Made by a program: the position numbers and the translations under genes. This document shows, piece after piece, positions 44,720 through 57,900 of a stretch of DNA of 64,000 nucleotides. This stretch comes from Pristionchus mayeri (taxonomy: Eukaryota > Nematoda > Chromadorea > Rhabditida > Neodiplogasteridae), in contig BTRK01000006.1 of NCBI GenBank assembly GCA_036245805.1, forward strand, positions 25,328,365 through 25,392,364. Direction: 5' to 3'. The stretch's first letter is position 1, and each line of letters opens with the position of its first letter. A model generated the notes under the pieces. It was not told where the DNA came from, ran no database searches, and worked only from the letters and a program-made list of their open reading frames with translations.

Positions 44720-46117
44720 ATGTCGAGTGGTTTCGACGTCGACAACCTCTTAACGAGGATCCTCAATGTGGGGGCTCCTGGAGGTCGTCTCACCCACGCG
44801 GTATGTACCCCCTCCCTCCTCCAATCTGCACCTCCCCCCCCCTCCCCTCCCTCTCTACCGTAATCTCTCCCTTCCAGGTGTCGGAGCAGGACCTCATCAT
44901 GTGCTGTAGTGCAGTGAAGGCAGTCTTCGCGGGCCAGTCCACCCTAGTTGAGATCGACCCTCCAGTCGTCGTGTGTGGAGACATCCACGGACAGGTACCC
45001 TACCCTCCCCGTCTCCCCCTACAGTACCCTCGCCCTCCCGTACAGTACTCCCCCTGACCTCATCCTTTGCAGTACGCGGATCTTCTGCGTATCTTCGACA
45101 AGGAGGGCTTCCCTCCCGATTCCAACTATCTCTTCCTTGGGGACTACGTCGACAGAGGACGCCAGAACATCGAGACCATCATCCTCATGTTCTGCTACAA
45201 GATCAAGTGAGTACCATACTCTCCGTGTCTACAGTACTCTTCCTTCCTTCAGGTACCCTGAGAACTTCTTCATGCTCCGTGGAAATCACGAGTGTCCTGC
45301 CATTAATCGCGTCTATGGATTCTACGAAGAGTGTAATCGGAGATACAAGAGCACTCGTCTCTGGCAGATTTTCAACGTGAGTCCACTTATACTCTTATCT
45401 ACAGTATTCTCATCTTCCGTTCAGGATACATTCAACTGGATGCCCCTGACTGCCCTCACTGGAGGTCGTATCCTGTCCATGCACGGAGGTCTCTCTCCTC
45501 AACTGTCCTCTCTCGACCAACTGAGAAACATGCCTCGTCCCCAGGTACCGTACTCCTCGCTATCGCACACTGATCGATTTATCGCAGGACCCTCCCAACC
45601 CCTCGATGGGTATCGATCTGCTGTGGTCTGACCCCGACCCCTGGGTCAAGGGATGGCAGGTACTGTAGCGCTGTCTCGTGTCCCCATCTGATCTGTGATC
45701 TTTAGGCGAACACTCGTGGAGCCTCTTATGTCTTCGGTCAGGACGTCGTGATGGGAATGTGCGAGTCTCTGGGAATTGATTTGATCGCCCGTGCCCATCA
45801 GGTACTGTAGTATTGATTGATCGATGTCTACCGTATCTCTTGAGGTGGTCCAAGATGGATACGAATTCTTCGCCTCTCGTCGTCTGGTTACTCTCTTCTC
45901 GGCCCCTCACTACTGTGGACAGTTCGACAACCACGCGGCCACAATGAGGGTACGGTTGATGGGAGGGAGGGTACGGTAGATGGGATACGGTATAAGGAGT
46001 TGTTTGTAGGTGGACGAGGAGATGCGCTGCACGTTCGTGATGTACAAGGCGACAGCGAAGGCGGTTCGGATGGCGATGGCTCAGGCTGGACTGCCAGGCA
46101 CGACTCAATCGTCGTAG
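44720..46117 (+). CDS. PP1-type Ser/Thr protein phosphatase catalytic subunit, 318 aa
   Basis: Nine exons close perfectly: 44720-44800, 44878-44994, 45073-45206, 45253-45376, 45425-45544, 45588-45659, 45706-45801, 45845-45949 and 46010-46117. All metal and phosphate ligands of the PPP family are present in order: [33 protein letters not shown] and the final [11 protein letters not shown]. The LWSDPD and [14 protein letters not shown] segments are of PP1 type. It diverges from canonical PP1 in the N-terminus, in the C-terminal tail ([15 protein letters not shown]) and in His for Asn in SAPNYC. C. elegans has many such fast-evolving, often sperm-expressed PP1 paralogues, and this looks like one. 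The gene is convergent with the RMDN paralogue, leaving 130 bp between stops. Confidence 0.95.
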
Positions 46118-46247
46118 ACGAGTGACACTACTAGATAATGATGATAAAGAAAATTGTTGGTGATGTCATCCATACACGACTTGTATCGCATGAGCACATC
46201 GAAAGAACGAAAGGGGAGAAAGTGGGAAAGAGAGGGAGGGAGGATGA

Positions 46248-47486
46248 CTACTGGGAGTGCTTCTTGAGAAGGAATTTGACATCTTGAAGGACCATCTTCT
46301 CATTGTGATCATTGGGTGTGAGTGTAGATGCTTCATCGAGGAAGGAAATGGCACTCTTCTGAACAAAGATCCTTGAGATTACACATGGTCTAAGTCTTAC
46401 CATATCTCTGAGTGTGATGTAACACTTTCCGATATAAAAGAGGTTCTCCATCCATCCTGGTTTCACTTCATTTGCCTAAAAGGAAAGGGTTGAGATGCAA
46501 TGGGCAGTCGGAATGATCTTGTGATTCCATACTATTCCTATTAGGAATCTTTCAATCAAACTCACTCACTGCGAGGAAGTCTCTGAGTGCTTCGTCGATG
46601 GTTGCAGTGGGTGGAGTAGCATAGAGGGTTGAGGCTATCTACAGAGATCAAAGATCAATCCTTTACTTAGGGATACTATAAAATACCTTTTTCTCAATCC
46701 AACTCAGTTCTGATACTGAGTACAAGAATCGTCCCCTCATGTGGAGAAGGGCGAATTCAGATGAATCCAGAGCCAAGGCCTTGTCTAGCAGAGTCTGGAG
46801 AGAGAAGAGAGGGGAAGGGGAGGGGGGAGGGGGGGGGGTCTCACCTTGAATAGATGTCCCTGCTCGATCTTCTCCTTGGTGGGCAAGTAGTCAGTGCTTG
46901 CCCCCGTGAGAATGGCAGCCCATCGGAGGGTCTTGAGAGTGGAGGAGAGGGAGGCTGCCTTCTGAGCATACTCTCGACCTGTAGATGGATGAGAGAAGGG
47001 GGGGGGGGGAGGGGGGGACCTTCTAGGATGAGTGCCTTCCTCTTCCCGTCCTTCTTGTCGTATTGAGCAGCGAGAAGGAAGAGAACTGAGGCGAGTCTCC
47101 ACAGGATCTCTGCATCTTCTCTCCCTCCACAGGAATGCAACTGAAGGACAAGGAATGTCTATCGCCATTGAAGACTATTGGAGAAGCAGGTATGAAGAAT
47201 GACTAACAGAGAGAGGGATACCTTCCTCAATTCTTCGATCGCCTTATCCTTATCGATTTCGATCAATCTATCGATGACATCCATTACTCCCTGATGCAGC
47301 TCCTATGCATTTCATTTATTATACACTGAAATGTGAGAAAAAAGAGGAAGAATAGGTGGATGAAGGGATCACCTGAGAGGGGACGTCAGACTGAGAGAAG
47401 AGGAGCAAGGGAGGAGGAAGAGGGGCAGGGGAGGGAGTGCTCTCGTTGGGATTAGACTCACTCTTATCTCGACTATCGAATGGTAT
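46248..47486 (-). CDS. rmd: RMDN/FAM82 (regulator of microtubule dynamics) family, paralogue B
   Basis: A TPR-like helical-repeat protein. Exons on the minus strand: about 47486-47378 (Pro/Ser-rich), 47302-47222 (VIDRLIEIDKDKAIEELRK), 47141-47017 (DAEILWRLASVLFLLAAQYD and KALILEG), about 46984-46844 (GREYAQKAASL then WAAILTGASTDYLPTKEKIE), 46795-46688 (DKALALDSSEFALLHMRGRF), 46637-46567 ([13 protein letters not shown]), 46477-46403 (GWMENLFYIGKCYI) and about 46352-46248, ending in LKKHSQ. The WRLA..., WAAIL and LRGR motifs are the RMD signature. The exon boundaries match those of paralogue A upstream. I could not find an N-terminal exon with ATG, so the 5' end is open. Confidence 0.88.
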
Positions 47487-48213
47487 CTGTAGTGTAAAGA
47501 GAGAGAGCAGCAATGAAATGGTGGATAGAAGTGTCAATTGAACGAGAGCAGATGAAATGACAATGGGAACAGTTAGAGATGGAAGAGAAGTACGATGAGA
47601 GTTGCAGTAGTGGAAGGAAGAGTAGAGTATCCTTAGTCATCCGAGGGAAGACGAGGGGGAGTGGGGGAGTGCTATGACGACAGGGAGGAATCAGGAGGAA
47701 GGAGGACGAGTAGTGGCACTAGCCGAATATCACTCAATCTAGACAGTAAATGAAGGCATCCGTCCCCGTTCCTCTCCCATTCCAGTCACTATTGTCTTTC
47801 CAGCTCATCTGTCTCTCCCTCTCACTCACAGATCAGATGGTACGCCAAGTATATTCTGCAAATATCCATTATCGAAAGAATAGATCATCACGCGATATTA
47901 TTAATTAATTACTCGGATATTAACAAAAAGAGAGTGCTTGTTATTTCTGAAATAATAATTGTAATGCAATCATTTGCTTCCACTTCTTTCTTTAACTATG
48001 TTTATCGTATCGTGAAAAGGCGAAGTGGGACTGAGACCCGTTGAGCATTAAAATGAGAGAACATAAAGAAGTGGAGATGCAGATAGACATAACTTACATA
48101 AACATATGGGCAGTGAGAAACACAAACTACTTATCTTTGGTCATACTATTGAAGATACTGTAGTCATACTATTGGGGATACTGTGGGAAGGGAGGGGCGA
48201 TGATAGAGTATGT

Positions 48214-51200
48214 CTATCCTCCGTGCTTCTTGAGCAGTCCCTTAGCTTCTTCGATCAATTCCTTCTCCGAGTCATCCGAAGGTTCCACTTTAATTGCCTC
48301 TGCCAGATAGATAGCCGCGTTCTTCTCAAAGATCCAAGATCAGTCATGTTCGAGTTGGAGGAAACCAAGATTGGCACTTCGTTACTTTAAGAGGTGTACT
48401 CAACGGTCGTTCCTTACCAACCCCAGTGGTCTATTAGGTGCACATTGGGATCGGATAGGTTCTTTACATTTTAGTCGTATGATTCATATGCTCAAATTGA
48501 CAGGGGCTGGGTTAGGAGATTACCTACTAAAGTAAAAAAAGCTCCGACGATTCAATTGATTAGAGACAACTAACCGAATCCTTCTTGGCGATGTAGCAAC
48601 GAGCGATATAGACGAGATTCTCGATCCATCCCTTTCGGACGTCGTTCGCCTAGAGGGACAACCATCACTCCTCCCCTCTCTCTCCACTCACGGCGAGGAA
48701 GTCTCTGAGTGCTTCATCGATAGTCGCCTCTGGAGGAGCTGCGAAGAAGGCTGCTGCTGCCTGCAAGACCACGAGATCACCCCCTCCTCCCTCTCCCCCA
48801 CCCCTCTCCCCCTCTCACCTTCCTCTCCAACCAGCTGAGATTGGCGACAGAGTAAGCGTATCTTCCCCTCATGTGGAGTAGTGAGTATTCCTTCCCATCC
48901 ATGGCCAATGCCTTGTCCAGATAATTCTGCCATCACCCCATCCCCTCATCCGTTCATTCTCCTCTGCCCACCTTGAATACATTGCCCTGCTCGATCTTCT
49001 CCTTCGTTCCCACGTAATCAGTGGCCGATCCAGTCAGGATGGCTGCCCACTTCACCACAATGAACTTCTGATCGTTGAGAGACGCCGCTGCCTGAGCGTA
49101 TCCACGACCTGCAGAGAGGAGAGGAGAGGGGGGGGGAGAGCATCCATCGTCACGTCGCACAACGAGGGGAGCCACTATTCATTTCCATCCGTGCACAAAT
49201 GTTAGAGCCAATTTCACGGCCCTGCACGCTTTCCCGCTTCTTTTGGACGGTGTGTAGCAACAGTATTTTTTCGAGCTAGATCACAGCGAGTTTGAGAACG
49301 GGACGTGCATCCGCATACAGATCTTTTCTACGTTTAGTGGCTGCCAAACAAATCCTATTTCGGACGTGATATTTAAAATGCGCTCTATTTCGATACCTTC
49401 GAGAATGAGCTCCTTCTTCTTCGGATTCTTCCTGTCATAATCACTGGCGATGGAATGGCACGCCTTGCCCAATCTCCACAGCAGTTCCGGATCCTTCGAA
49501 CTCCCGTCCGCATACATCTGTAAGTATGAATTCCGACAAGGACTACTAAAAACGAGTCTCTTTACATCTTCGCACTAGCCAAGTTGATAAGGCACGAGTC
49601 TCTCTCTCACCTTCTTCATTTCATCGTATGCCTTGTGGGCATTCTCATCAATCAGCTTGTCGAGAGCCTCCATTCCAACCTCAACATCATTTATAAGAAA
49701 CAAGCAATAAATCCAAGACAATTACCACATCTCGAGCTACCGAACAAGTGCGAAAGTAATAAAGTAATTGTTTGTTAAGCGCACAACGCACAAGGAAGAC
49801 ACGAAGGTGCACAATCCATACCATGATAGTGCACGTTCCAAGCAGTGGTGAGAGCAGAAAGAGGGAGAAGCACAAGGATGTGAGAGACGATAGAAAGAGA
49901 GGAAGAGAGACTGAAAATAGTCTAGAATGAGCGAAAGAATGGACGGTGGGAAGGGAATGCAAATGAATGACTAAGCTGATAGAGAGAGAAAGAAATAATC
50001 GTAGTCTAGCGAGTATGCAAAGAAGGGGAGAGGATGCAGAGATCAGTGTATGGAAGAGGAAGAAAGGGTGGAACATCCATGAGGGCATCAATGACGAGGA
50101 ATGCGAAGGGGAAGTTGAGAGAAGAGAAGGGAGGATGAGTAGAGGAACGCGTGTAGAACACATCGAGGAATAAATTGCAGTTACGCATAGTATAATAAAT
50201 TATGACTGACGAAGATTGAGAGTAAATAAACATGAGTGGAAGAAAGGAAACGGAAATGACGTATCATAGCCAATATACAACTTTTCTTTACAATATGATG
50301 GTAACAATGGGAGCAGTAGGAGTTCTACATGTTATTGACAACCAATCCCCAATACCATAAAGAACAAATGAGATTGAGAAGAGAAGAATAGAAGAGGAGT
50401 TAACTGAGGGGAGATCGAATATGAGCACTAGATGTGAACTTTGTTATTGTGAGTGAGAGCAGGAAGAGAGGTTAGACAGATGGGAAATGGAGACGAGAGA
50501 GAGGGAGAGGAGGGGAAAGGGAGGGAGGGGGGGGAAGCGGGTCAGATACAAGGCAGCTTCATCCTTGCCCTATGGATCGATTGGGTTATCCCCTTCCTTC
50601 GCGGTGTTCTTTTGATTGAAAAGTATATTCTTCACAAATATGGTTAGTTGTCTAGGGAGGGAGGGGGGAGGTATGTTGAGAAAGAATGGACGATTAGTCA
50701 TTCGATTGTGGGGGAGGGGGAAGGTGCGGGAGTGGGAGAGGGAGAGGAGAGAGATGGGTTAAGCCGGTAGTGACCGGAGTTCCATGCGTCCATGCAATAG
50801 GATCAGGCAAAAAGTGAGAATGATCTCCGTGAAATTCCCTCGCAATACATTCGAATTTTTTTAGACTTTTTTAGACATGTTTTTTTTCTTTTTTAGACAT
50901 ATTAGTTCCCTTCTCATTTTCTGCGATAGACTAACAAAATAGATGAAGTGTACAGATGGACATTAGCTATCAGCAATCGTGCGAGATAGCACACACGAGA
51001 GGAACGAGGATGAGAATAGGAGTGATCTCCCCTTACCTCACTGAGTGGAGGAGTCTCAATGGAGGAGGAAGGGATTGCCAGCGAAGGAATGAAGTGGGAG
51101 GACGAAGAAGGAAGGGATGAGTTGTACCTCAATCAACGCTCTTGCATGTCAACGATGCCAAGTATGCACAAACCCCGATATTGCGATGGAAATAATAGTG

Positions 51201-51734
51201 CCGAGAGAAGGAAATGAAAGGTACACATCATGCACAATGAGGTCACCACACCCACCAGTCTTCGTTCGCATCATCATACATGTCATCAGAGCAGATTGAT
51301 TGAGGACCAGATTGCAGGAATCCTCAGATGAATCATTGGTTAGCAAACTTATAGATAAGCGCAACTTGGCATACGTTGCATGAGATACGTCAAAGAATGC
51401 TTAGTTGGGGTGTTCCATCGCACCCCCCCCCCCCCCACTCTCGTATGCCATACCACTGGTGATCCTTGTGAGTCTCTCCAATTGTTCTCCACTTGGGACG
51501 GCTCCCAATCGTCTCTCCACTCTCTCCATCAATTCTTCCCCCATCAACTTCACTTCCTCTCTGCAACATGTCCACACATCCCCTACCGTATCCCCCCTCA
51601 TCATACCTTAATCTGTCTCCATCCTCCTTCATCTTCCTGATTTGATTGGTCTGCCAGAGGAGGAGAGCGACTCCTCCTCCAGTCACACTCATAATCCCAA
51701 TTGTCTTCCAGATTGAAGAGGACGAATCATTCAT
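48214..51734 (-). CDS. rmd: RMDN/FAM82 family, paralogue A with N-terminal membrane anchor
   Basis: Starts at ATG 51734 with [10 protein letters not shown] and a single membrane segment ([17 protein letters not shown]), then [11 protein letters not shown] and a coiled coil ([16 protein letters not shown], exon 51560-51454). A Ser/Pro-rich linker exon lies near 51128-51037. The helical-repeat domain follows in exons 49683-49611 ([18 protein letters not shown]), 49517-49397 ([20 protein letters not shown]), 49108-48972 ([31 protein letters not shown]), 48926-48829 ([20 protein letters not shown]), 48761-48692 ([13 protein letters not shown]), 48653-48576 and about 48318-48214, ending LLKKHGG. 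Family members associate with microtubules or mitochondria/ER contacts. The ATG is only 183 nt downstream of the MYG1 stop. Confidence 0.9.
49684..51036. other. Long intron of RMDN paralogue A
   Basis: About 1.35 kb between the linker exon and the first helical-repeat exon. It is purine-rich at 49850-50150 and 50360-50760. No nested gene was recognised. Confidence 0.5.
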
Positions 51735-51917
51735 CTACCATCCAATCAATCAATTCTCTCCTTCTTAACCCAAGATAACCTATTGCGATGAGAACGCTTC
51801 CATAAGAATAACATGAAATTCCAACTTATAATTTATCAAAACAAAATAATTAACAAATCGCAACAATGAGTGACTGAGTGGATGAGAATAGTAGATCATC
51901 CCTCGAGGAAGATGTGA
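51735..51917 (-). other. 183-nt spacer between MYG1 and RMDN A, possible operon junction
   Basis: It is AT-rich in the middle and ends with TAG directly before the RMDN ATG, which could be a trans-splice acceptor. Nematode operon genes are typically 100-400 nt apart and receive SL2. No direct proof is possible from the sequence alone. Confidence 0.4.
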
Positions 51918-54900
51918 TTATGCTTGAATGGTAGTAGGCTGCTCCTCAATCTTCATCTTCTTCACTTCTGTCTCCGTCGTTTCCGAGTCCTAAATGGACA
52001 CAATAGAGATTACTTCTATAAAATGCCTTGCCATGGCAGGTTACTGTGAGAATAGAAAGCGTAGCAAGTTGGTGTGCCTCGGTGCACAAAGGAATCAGCA
52101 GAAGGGAACGGAACGTTAAATGTACGGTAGCTGCCTGTCGTGCTGTGCCTGCACGCACAACACAAGGCACAGCATGACAGGCAGCTACCGTACATTTAAC
52201 GTTCCGTTCCCTTCTGCTGATTCCTTTGTGCACCGAGGCACACCAACTTGCTACGCTTTCTACTCTCACAGTACAAACATGTAAAGTATATCATTTCAAG
52301 TTAACACCGTAAACTTTAAAAAGATAAAAAAATAATTGAGGTTAGTGCAAATATCGAAGAAGTGCAGAAATTTCTATGGGGAAACGGGTACAAATAGGGC
52401 AGCACAGGTGAGACAAGCACAAATTCCTAACAAGGGAATGGTCTCTGGGCAAGGTAAAATTATCCAAAGTGACATATCTAGCATTCATCTAGGCCATGGG
52501 CACGTCCGAAATCAGTTTTGAAAAAGTGCACATATTGATCTTTGGTCGAGAAAATGGATTTTTGCTCATGTTCTGCAATCCTAATCACATCATCTTATCA
52601 GGAGAGCGGTGTAGCACGAATGATGAAGTGGTCGAAGGCGCTTGCGGAAGCTTACAAAGTTTTGGCTCTAGTTCGATCCCTCTCCCACTCATTATTCTTT
52701 TGCCTCGTATTGGAGCACGTGGGCGATTTTTTTTAGTCTCTTTGTGAACGTTAGTGACATTAGAACCAATACTAATTGATCAGTACCACACTGCAACAGA
52801 ATGAAAGACAAAGATTTGTGCAGTTGCATTAGTATTGGTTCAAATGTCAGCGATGTTCACGAAGGAACAAAAACAATCGGACACATGCTCCAAAACGAGG
52901 CAAAAGAATAATGAGCGGGAGAGGGATCGAACTAGAGCCAAAACTTTGTAAGCTTCCGCAAGCGCCTTCGACCACTTCATCATTCGTGCTACACCGCTCT
53001 CCTGATAAGATGAGGTGATTAGGATTGCAGAACATGAGAGAAAGTCGATTTTCTCGACCAAAGATCAATATGCGCACTTTTTGAAAACTGATTTCGGACG
53101 TGCCCATGGCCTAGATGAATGCTTGATATGTCACTTTGGATAATTTTACCTTGCCCAGAGATCATTCCCTTGTAAGTGGAAAATAAGATTGGCCTAATTG
53201 TAAGTTAGGCATTTTCTTGCTTCCGCACTAGGTTCCGCCCCACGCCCCCTCCCATATCATAAGATTACAGTACCGCAGAGTCGCCTCCCTAACAAAACTG
53301 ATAGGAGTTTCGCCGCGTGTCGCATCATGTCGCATATACTCCTATTCAAAGTACATATTTTTGGCTATTTTGGTTGTTGTTTTCTCTCATTAGTGCCAGT
53401 GGTCGAAAGAGTAGGTTACAAAACTGATAAAAAGTGGGCACGTTTCTAAAATATTAATATGAAATCATTTAAAATGGGTATGTTTTTACAACTTAATCAA
53501 AAAATTAATTTAAAAATGGGTACGTTCTCTAAATTTACACTGGTTTGGACACCAAAAACCGGGCACGTTATGTCATTTTGGACCTACTTTTCGACCACTG
53601 ATTAGTGCTGATCGATCTGCATTTATTTTTTTCAAAATATCAGAGTTGAGCTATCTCCTGAGAGGCGATGATTCGTGTCCCCTCTCCTCCCTATTCGTCA
53701 TCTGCAGTGGTCGGAAAGTAGGTCCAAAATGGCATAACGTGCCCGGTTTTTGGAGTTCTGACCGGTGCAAAAGTAGAAAACGTACCCATTTTTTAGTATT
53801 TTTTGCTAAAATTATTAAAGAGTATCCATTTTTAAAGATTTCACATTACAATTTTAGAATTTTTGTTACCTGCCCTTTCGACCACTGGCATCTGGCAAAG
53901 GAGCGGTGTGACAGGGAAATGAGGGGACATCGCGCAGTTTTAGAGAGGCGACTCTGCGGCACTGCTCTCAGGGTCACTTCACCTTCATAGCACCAGGCTT
54001 AGGTTGCTTATTGATCGGCTTAGACTGATTAGGCTTGTTGGGCTTTGACTGCCTAAGATTTAATAATAGAAAAGTGGGCGTAGTGAGGGAGGCTCGGGGA
54101 CTAGTACGGATGTAGGAAAGCCCCAGTGTTATGAGTGTTATGATTAGCATGATTATAATACGTGAGTCCCCGTCTTCCCTCCTCTGGGGGAAGTACTGAC
54201 CTGACTCCCCAATTGAATGGCTTTGGCTGCCATGGCGATAGCTCCTTCCTTCGATCGATTGCCTCCGATGAATCCAGTGAGATGGACGAATACTGTTCCA
54301 TCTATGCCACTCTCACTCGAGAGATCAGAGTCCCGCAGTCCTCTCCACGTCCGGGGGAGGGGTTGTCTGGGAAGAGCCTCCGCTATCTTTCTACTATCAA
54401 CAACTCAACGTAAAGCTTTCTGTTTTAAGAGTGACTACATGAGAAAACTAGCAAGATATCTACAAAAAAATCATATCATCCCAAAGAAGGTTCAAAGGGT
54501 AATTTTTCACATAGAGTTTAAAACGCGACATTAGCAAGATGCATCTCTTCTAACTCCCCGTTTCCTGCGTAGTCGTGATATAGAGTGAAAAGCATTTCTA
54601 GCTTTAACAGTGGTTCCAAACCTCGTAAACATATAATAATTTTGGAAGATCTTCTTAAAAAACGTATTTTAACCGTTGGGAATGGAAACATAGATCGAAT
54701 AGTCATGCTGCGCAAATAATTTAAAAATTCTAATAATTTTATTTTTGAGAAAAACGTGCCGCTTTCTGAAGATTCTGATTATTCTTGACGCCCTCTATCC
54801 AACAGTGTATCACTTTTTTATATTTTTCTCATCGCCGGGTAGAATAAACGTACCCGCGAATCATAACGTGAAAATCGGATTTCGAGACTGCGGCACGTTT

Positions 54901-57900
54901 TTCTCAGCGGCGGCACGTTTTCCCAGAACGGGGTCACGTTTGTATTTATTCATTTAATGGGGCCGATAATATGATGAAGAATATTCAATGTATTTGCTAA
55001 TGGAGGGTACGTTTTTTGACATGTCGATATCTACATGCTTTTCGATCTATGAATGGAAAACTAGCTCAATGTACATTAAAATTATAAAAATGGCCGACCT
55101 GAAGAAAAATTCTCCGCCGGCATCATTTTAACTGTTCATTTTATAAGTCAGAAAAAGAAGTATAGGTTAAATGCTCAGTTCTCTCCGGCAGTAAAATAAA
55201 ATCAGTTCAATATTCGAGATAGTATAAACAATTGTAAACAAATGTAACTATCCCCCCCACCTGTTATCGAATGAAGAGAGTCGCGAGTTGGGGATGGCTT
55301 GCACTCGCCAGTCATTTCCCTCTCCGAACACGATGTACGTGATGTTGGAGGATGAGATACCGAGTTCATCCTTAAGGGAGAGAGATCAATCAAGGGAAGG
55401 AGAAAACACCATCCAGTGGAACTCCATTCATACAGGCAGCTCCCAATTTTGAGATTAATCTAATTCCAATTTGGAAGCAGATATATATGCCGGTTTATAT
55501 ATGGTACATATATAGCAACAAGGGACTAGCCAAATCTTGATTTAAAATTACTTAAAATGTCTTATATCTCCTGAAATAGTGTGCACAGGAGACACTTAAT
55601 CACTTTTCATACGGTGCACATGGGCATCCATACTCGGGGATCCTCTTTCAAAGCGAACTTTTCCGAAACTGGGAGCGGGAAAATTATCCCATTTCGCAAG
55701 GAAAAGATACAACATGTTCATACATCATCACGCAACCGAGTTCTGATGCACAATAAGCCCATTTAGTGTATGTACCGAATGTGCGAAACACGCGATTTCA
55801 TGAAAAGGGAAGACGAGGAGGCTCGATCAATACAGCGTATTTGGTCATAGGTGTTACGTAGAAGCTAATTAATAGACCATTTGGGGGAAATAATCAATAG
55901 TAAATGAGTGATGGGCAATATGATTATAAGAGCTGCGAGAACGATTGAAGTGGAAGTAGGGGGGGGGGGGGGGTGGTTGCAGATTTAGAGAGTACAAACC
56001 TCCAGATCGAAGAAGTGCTCCTTCCAGGGAACTCCTCCATTCGAAGGGAGGACGATCACACGACCTGAGCAGTCAGTCTGCAAAGGGCAACGACTGGCAT
56101 ACACTACACCTATTTTCCCTCACATCCTTTCTGGACTCGATCGCCTTCTCCACGATCTCTCTAGCCGGCCACCACACTTGGTAGAGATATTGAAGGACCT
56201 CCATGAAGTCCTCCCCTACCACATTCATTGCCTTCTCGAATCTCAAAATAAAAGATTGTTTTCGAGCAAATTATATATAAAAAATGTTTCACCGAGGTTA
56301 ATGAAAAGTGCATGAGCCAAGTTTTGTCTAGACAGTACCTCTCATCGGCATCCACGTCCTTCTCATTCCAGTGAGGATTGAGGTGACCTACCCTCCCCGA
56401 AATTCCACCGCTCGTGTGATATCTGACGAGTTGAATTATGAGAACACTTCATTGCCAAAATCTTCTGCCATTTGGAACATTTGGAGAGTATTGGATTTCG
56501 GCAACGAATTAGCATCTCGCGTAGAACCAGATTTGGGATTCCAACAATCGGATTGCCAATCTATCACGCGTCTTCTGAGAGATTGCATGAACCTGAGGAA
56601 CTAGCTGCAAAAGCTTGAGCAGTATCCAAAAGAAAATTATGGCAGATTACTGCGGAGACGTGAAAACTTTTGTAGCAGCGATTTGTCCCAGAACCGGCTT
56701 TTAGGCATTTTCCGGACTTCGTTCCGGCTCTGACGTAACATGGTTCATTTTTTTAGCTTCGGTGGTCAGCTTGTGCTCAAAATGCGCGGAAAATTATTTT
56801 AAGAAACTTTCATGTTCACACCAAAGCCGGGCGAGTGCGAAATCGCGTTGAAAATCTCGAAAAACTAGGTCGAGGTTCATATAAAAAATCATATCTCGCT
56901 TGGAACCCCACCTTTTAGTAGATTTTGACTGCAGTTTCAGAATCTACGTACCCATATTAGTCAAGGAAAAATGCGAGTGAGAGTCCGTAGGGGTTAGAAT
57001 ATGTTACGGTAATGCAAAATGTGTGCTCAGGTCGCTAATTCGTGAATTACAATTTCTTATTTTTAAGTTGCAATCGCTCATATAAATCGTGTATTTCATA
57101 ACTATATTGTTACTAACCTAGATATGTTAAATTCCGCTGAAAAAATCGAAGATTTCCACATTTCAAAAAAATCATGTTTTTCACCTCGATATTTCTCAAA
57201 TTTGTAGGTTCCAAACTCAAGATTTCGCCGTCATGGCACGTGTTCACTATATGGATTTTATAGCATGCTAAACTATGAGTAATATCTAGTAGTACGGGCC
57301 TGCTCTACGATTTTAAAACTCGATTTGTTGACACTCTAAAACGCTAGCTCGAGCGTGGCGGAAATATAAAAATATCGATAGTGAAGTTCATTTTGAGAAT
57401 TCTGGTTATCTACAAATTGGAAAATGTTTTCTTGAAGTACTTAGTCAGGAACATATGCGAAATTCGTCAATGTTCTCGTTTCTAAATTTGAGAATTTTTC
57501 GAGAGTGAGAAATTGACATTTCTGAAAAAAAACGTGAAATCTGTCGTATTTTCGTCTGTATTTAACGCCGCAGGTTACTAAAACACTTTCCCAATTTGTA
57601 GATAACCATGATTCTCAAAATGAACTTCACTATCGATTTTTTTTATATTTCCGACACGCTCGATCTAGCGATTTAAAAAGTCGAGTTTTAAAATCGTTGA
57701 GCAGACCCGTACTACTAGATATTACTCATGGTTTAGCATGCTATAAAATCCATATAGTGAACACGTGACATGACCGTGAAATCTTGAGTTTGGAACCTAC
57801 AAATTTGACATGTGAGAAATAACGAGGTGAAAAACATGATTTTTTTGAAATGTGGAAATCATTGATTTTTTCAACGGAATTGAACATATCTAGGTTAGTA

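Larger units (their letters stand above)
53272..53964. mobile_element. Outer TIR element containing two smaller MITEs
   Basis: The inverted ends are AGTACCGCAGAGTCGCCTC (left) and GAGGCGACTCTGCGGCACT (right). Two other elements with ends CAGTGGTCGAAAAGTAGGT-like, at 53397-53602 and 53704-53888, lie inside in opposite orientation. It lies 18 nt from the splice donor of MYG1 exon 10. Confidence 0.8.

Noticed and set aside
52496..53107. Two similar reading frames on opposite strands (82-86 codons)
   Set aside because: They are mirror images caused by the inverted repeat at 52425-53177.
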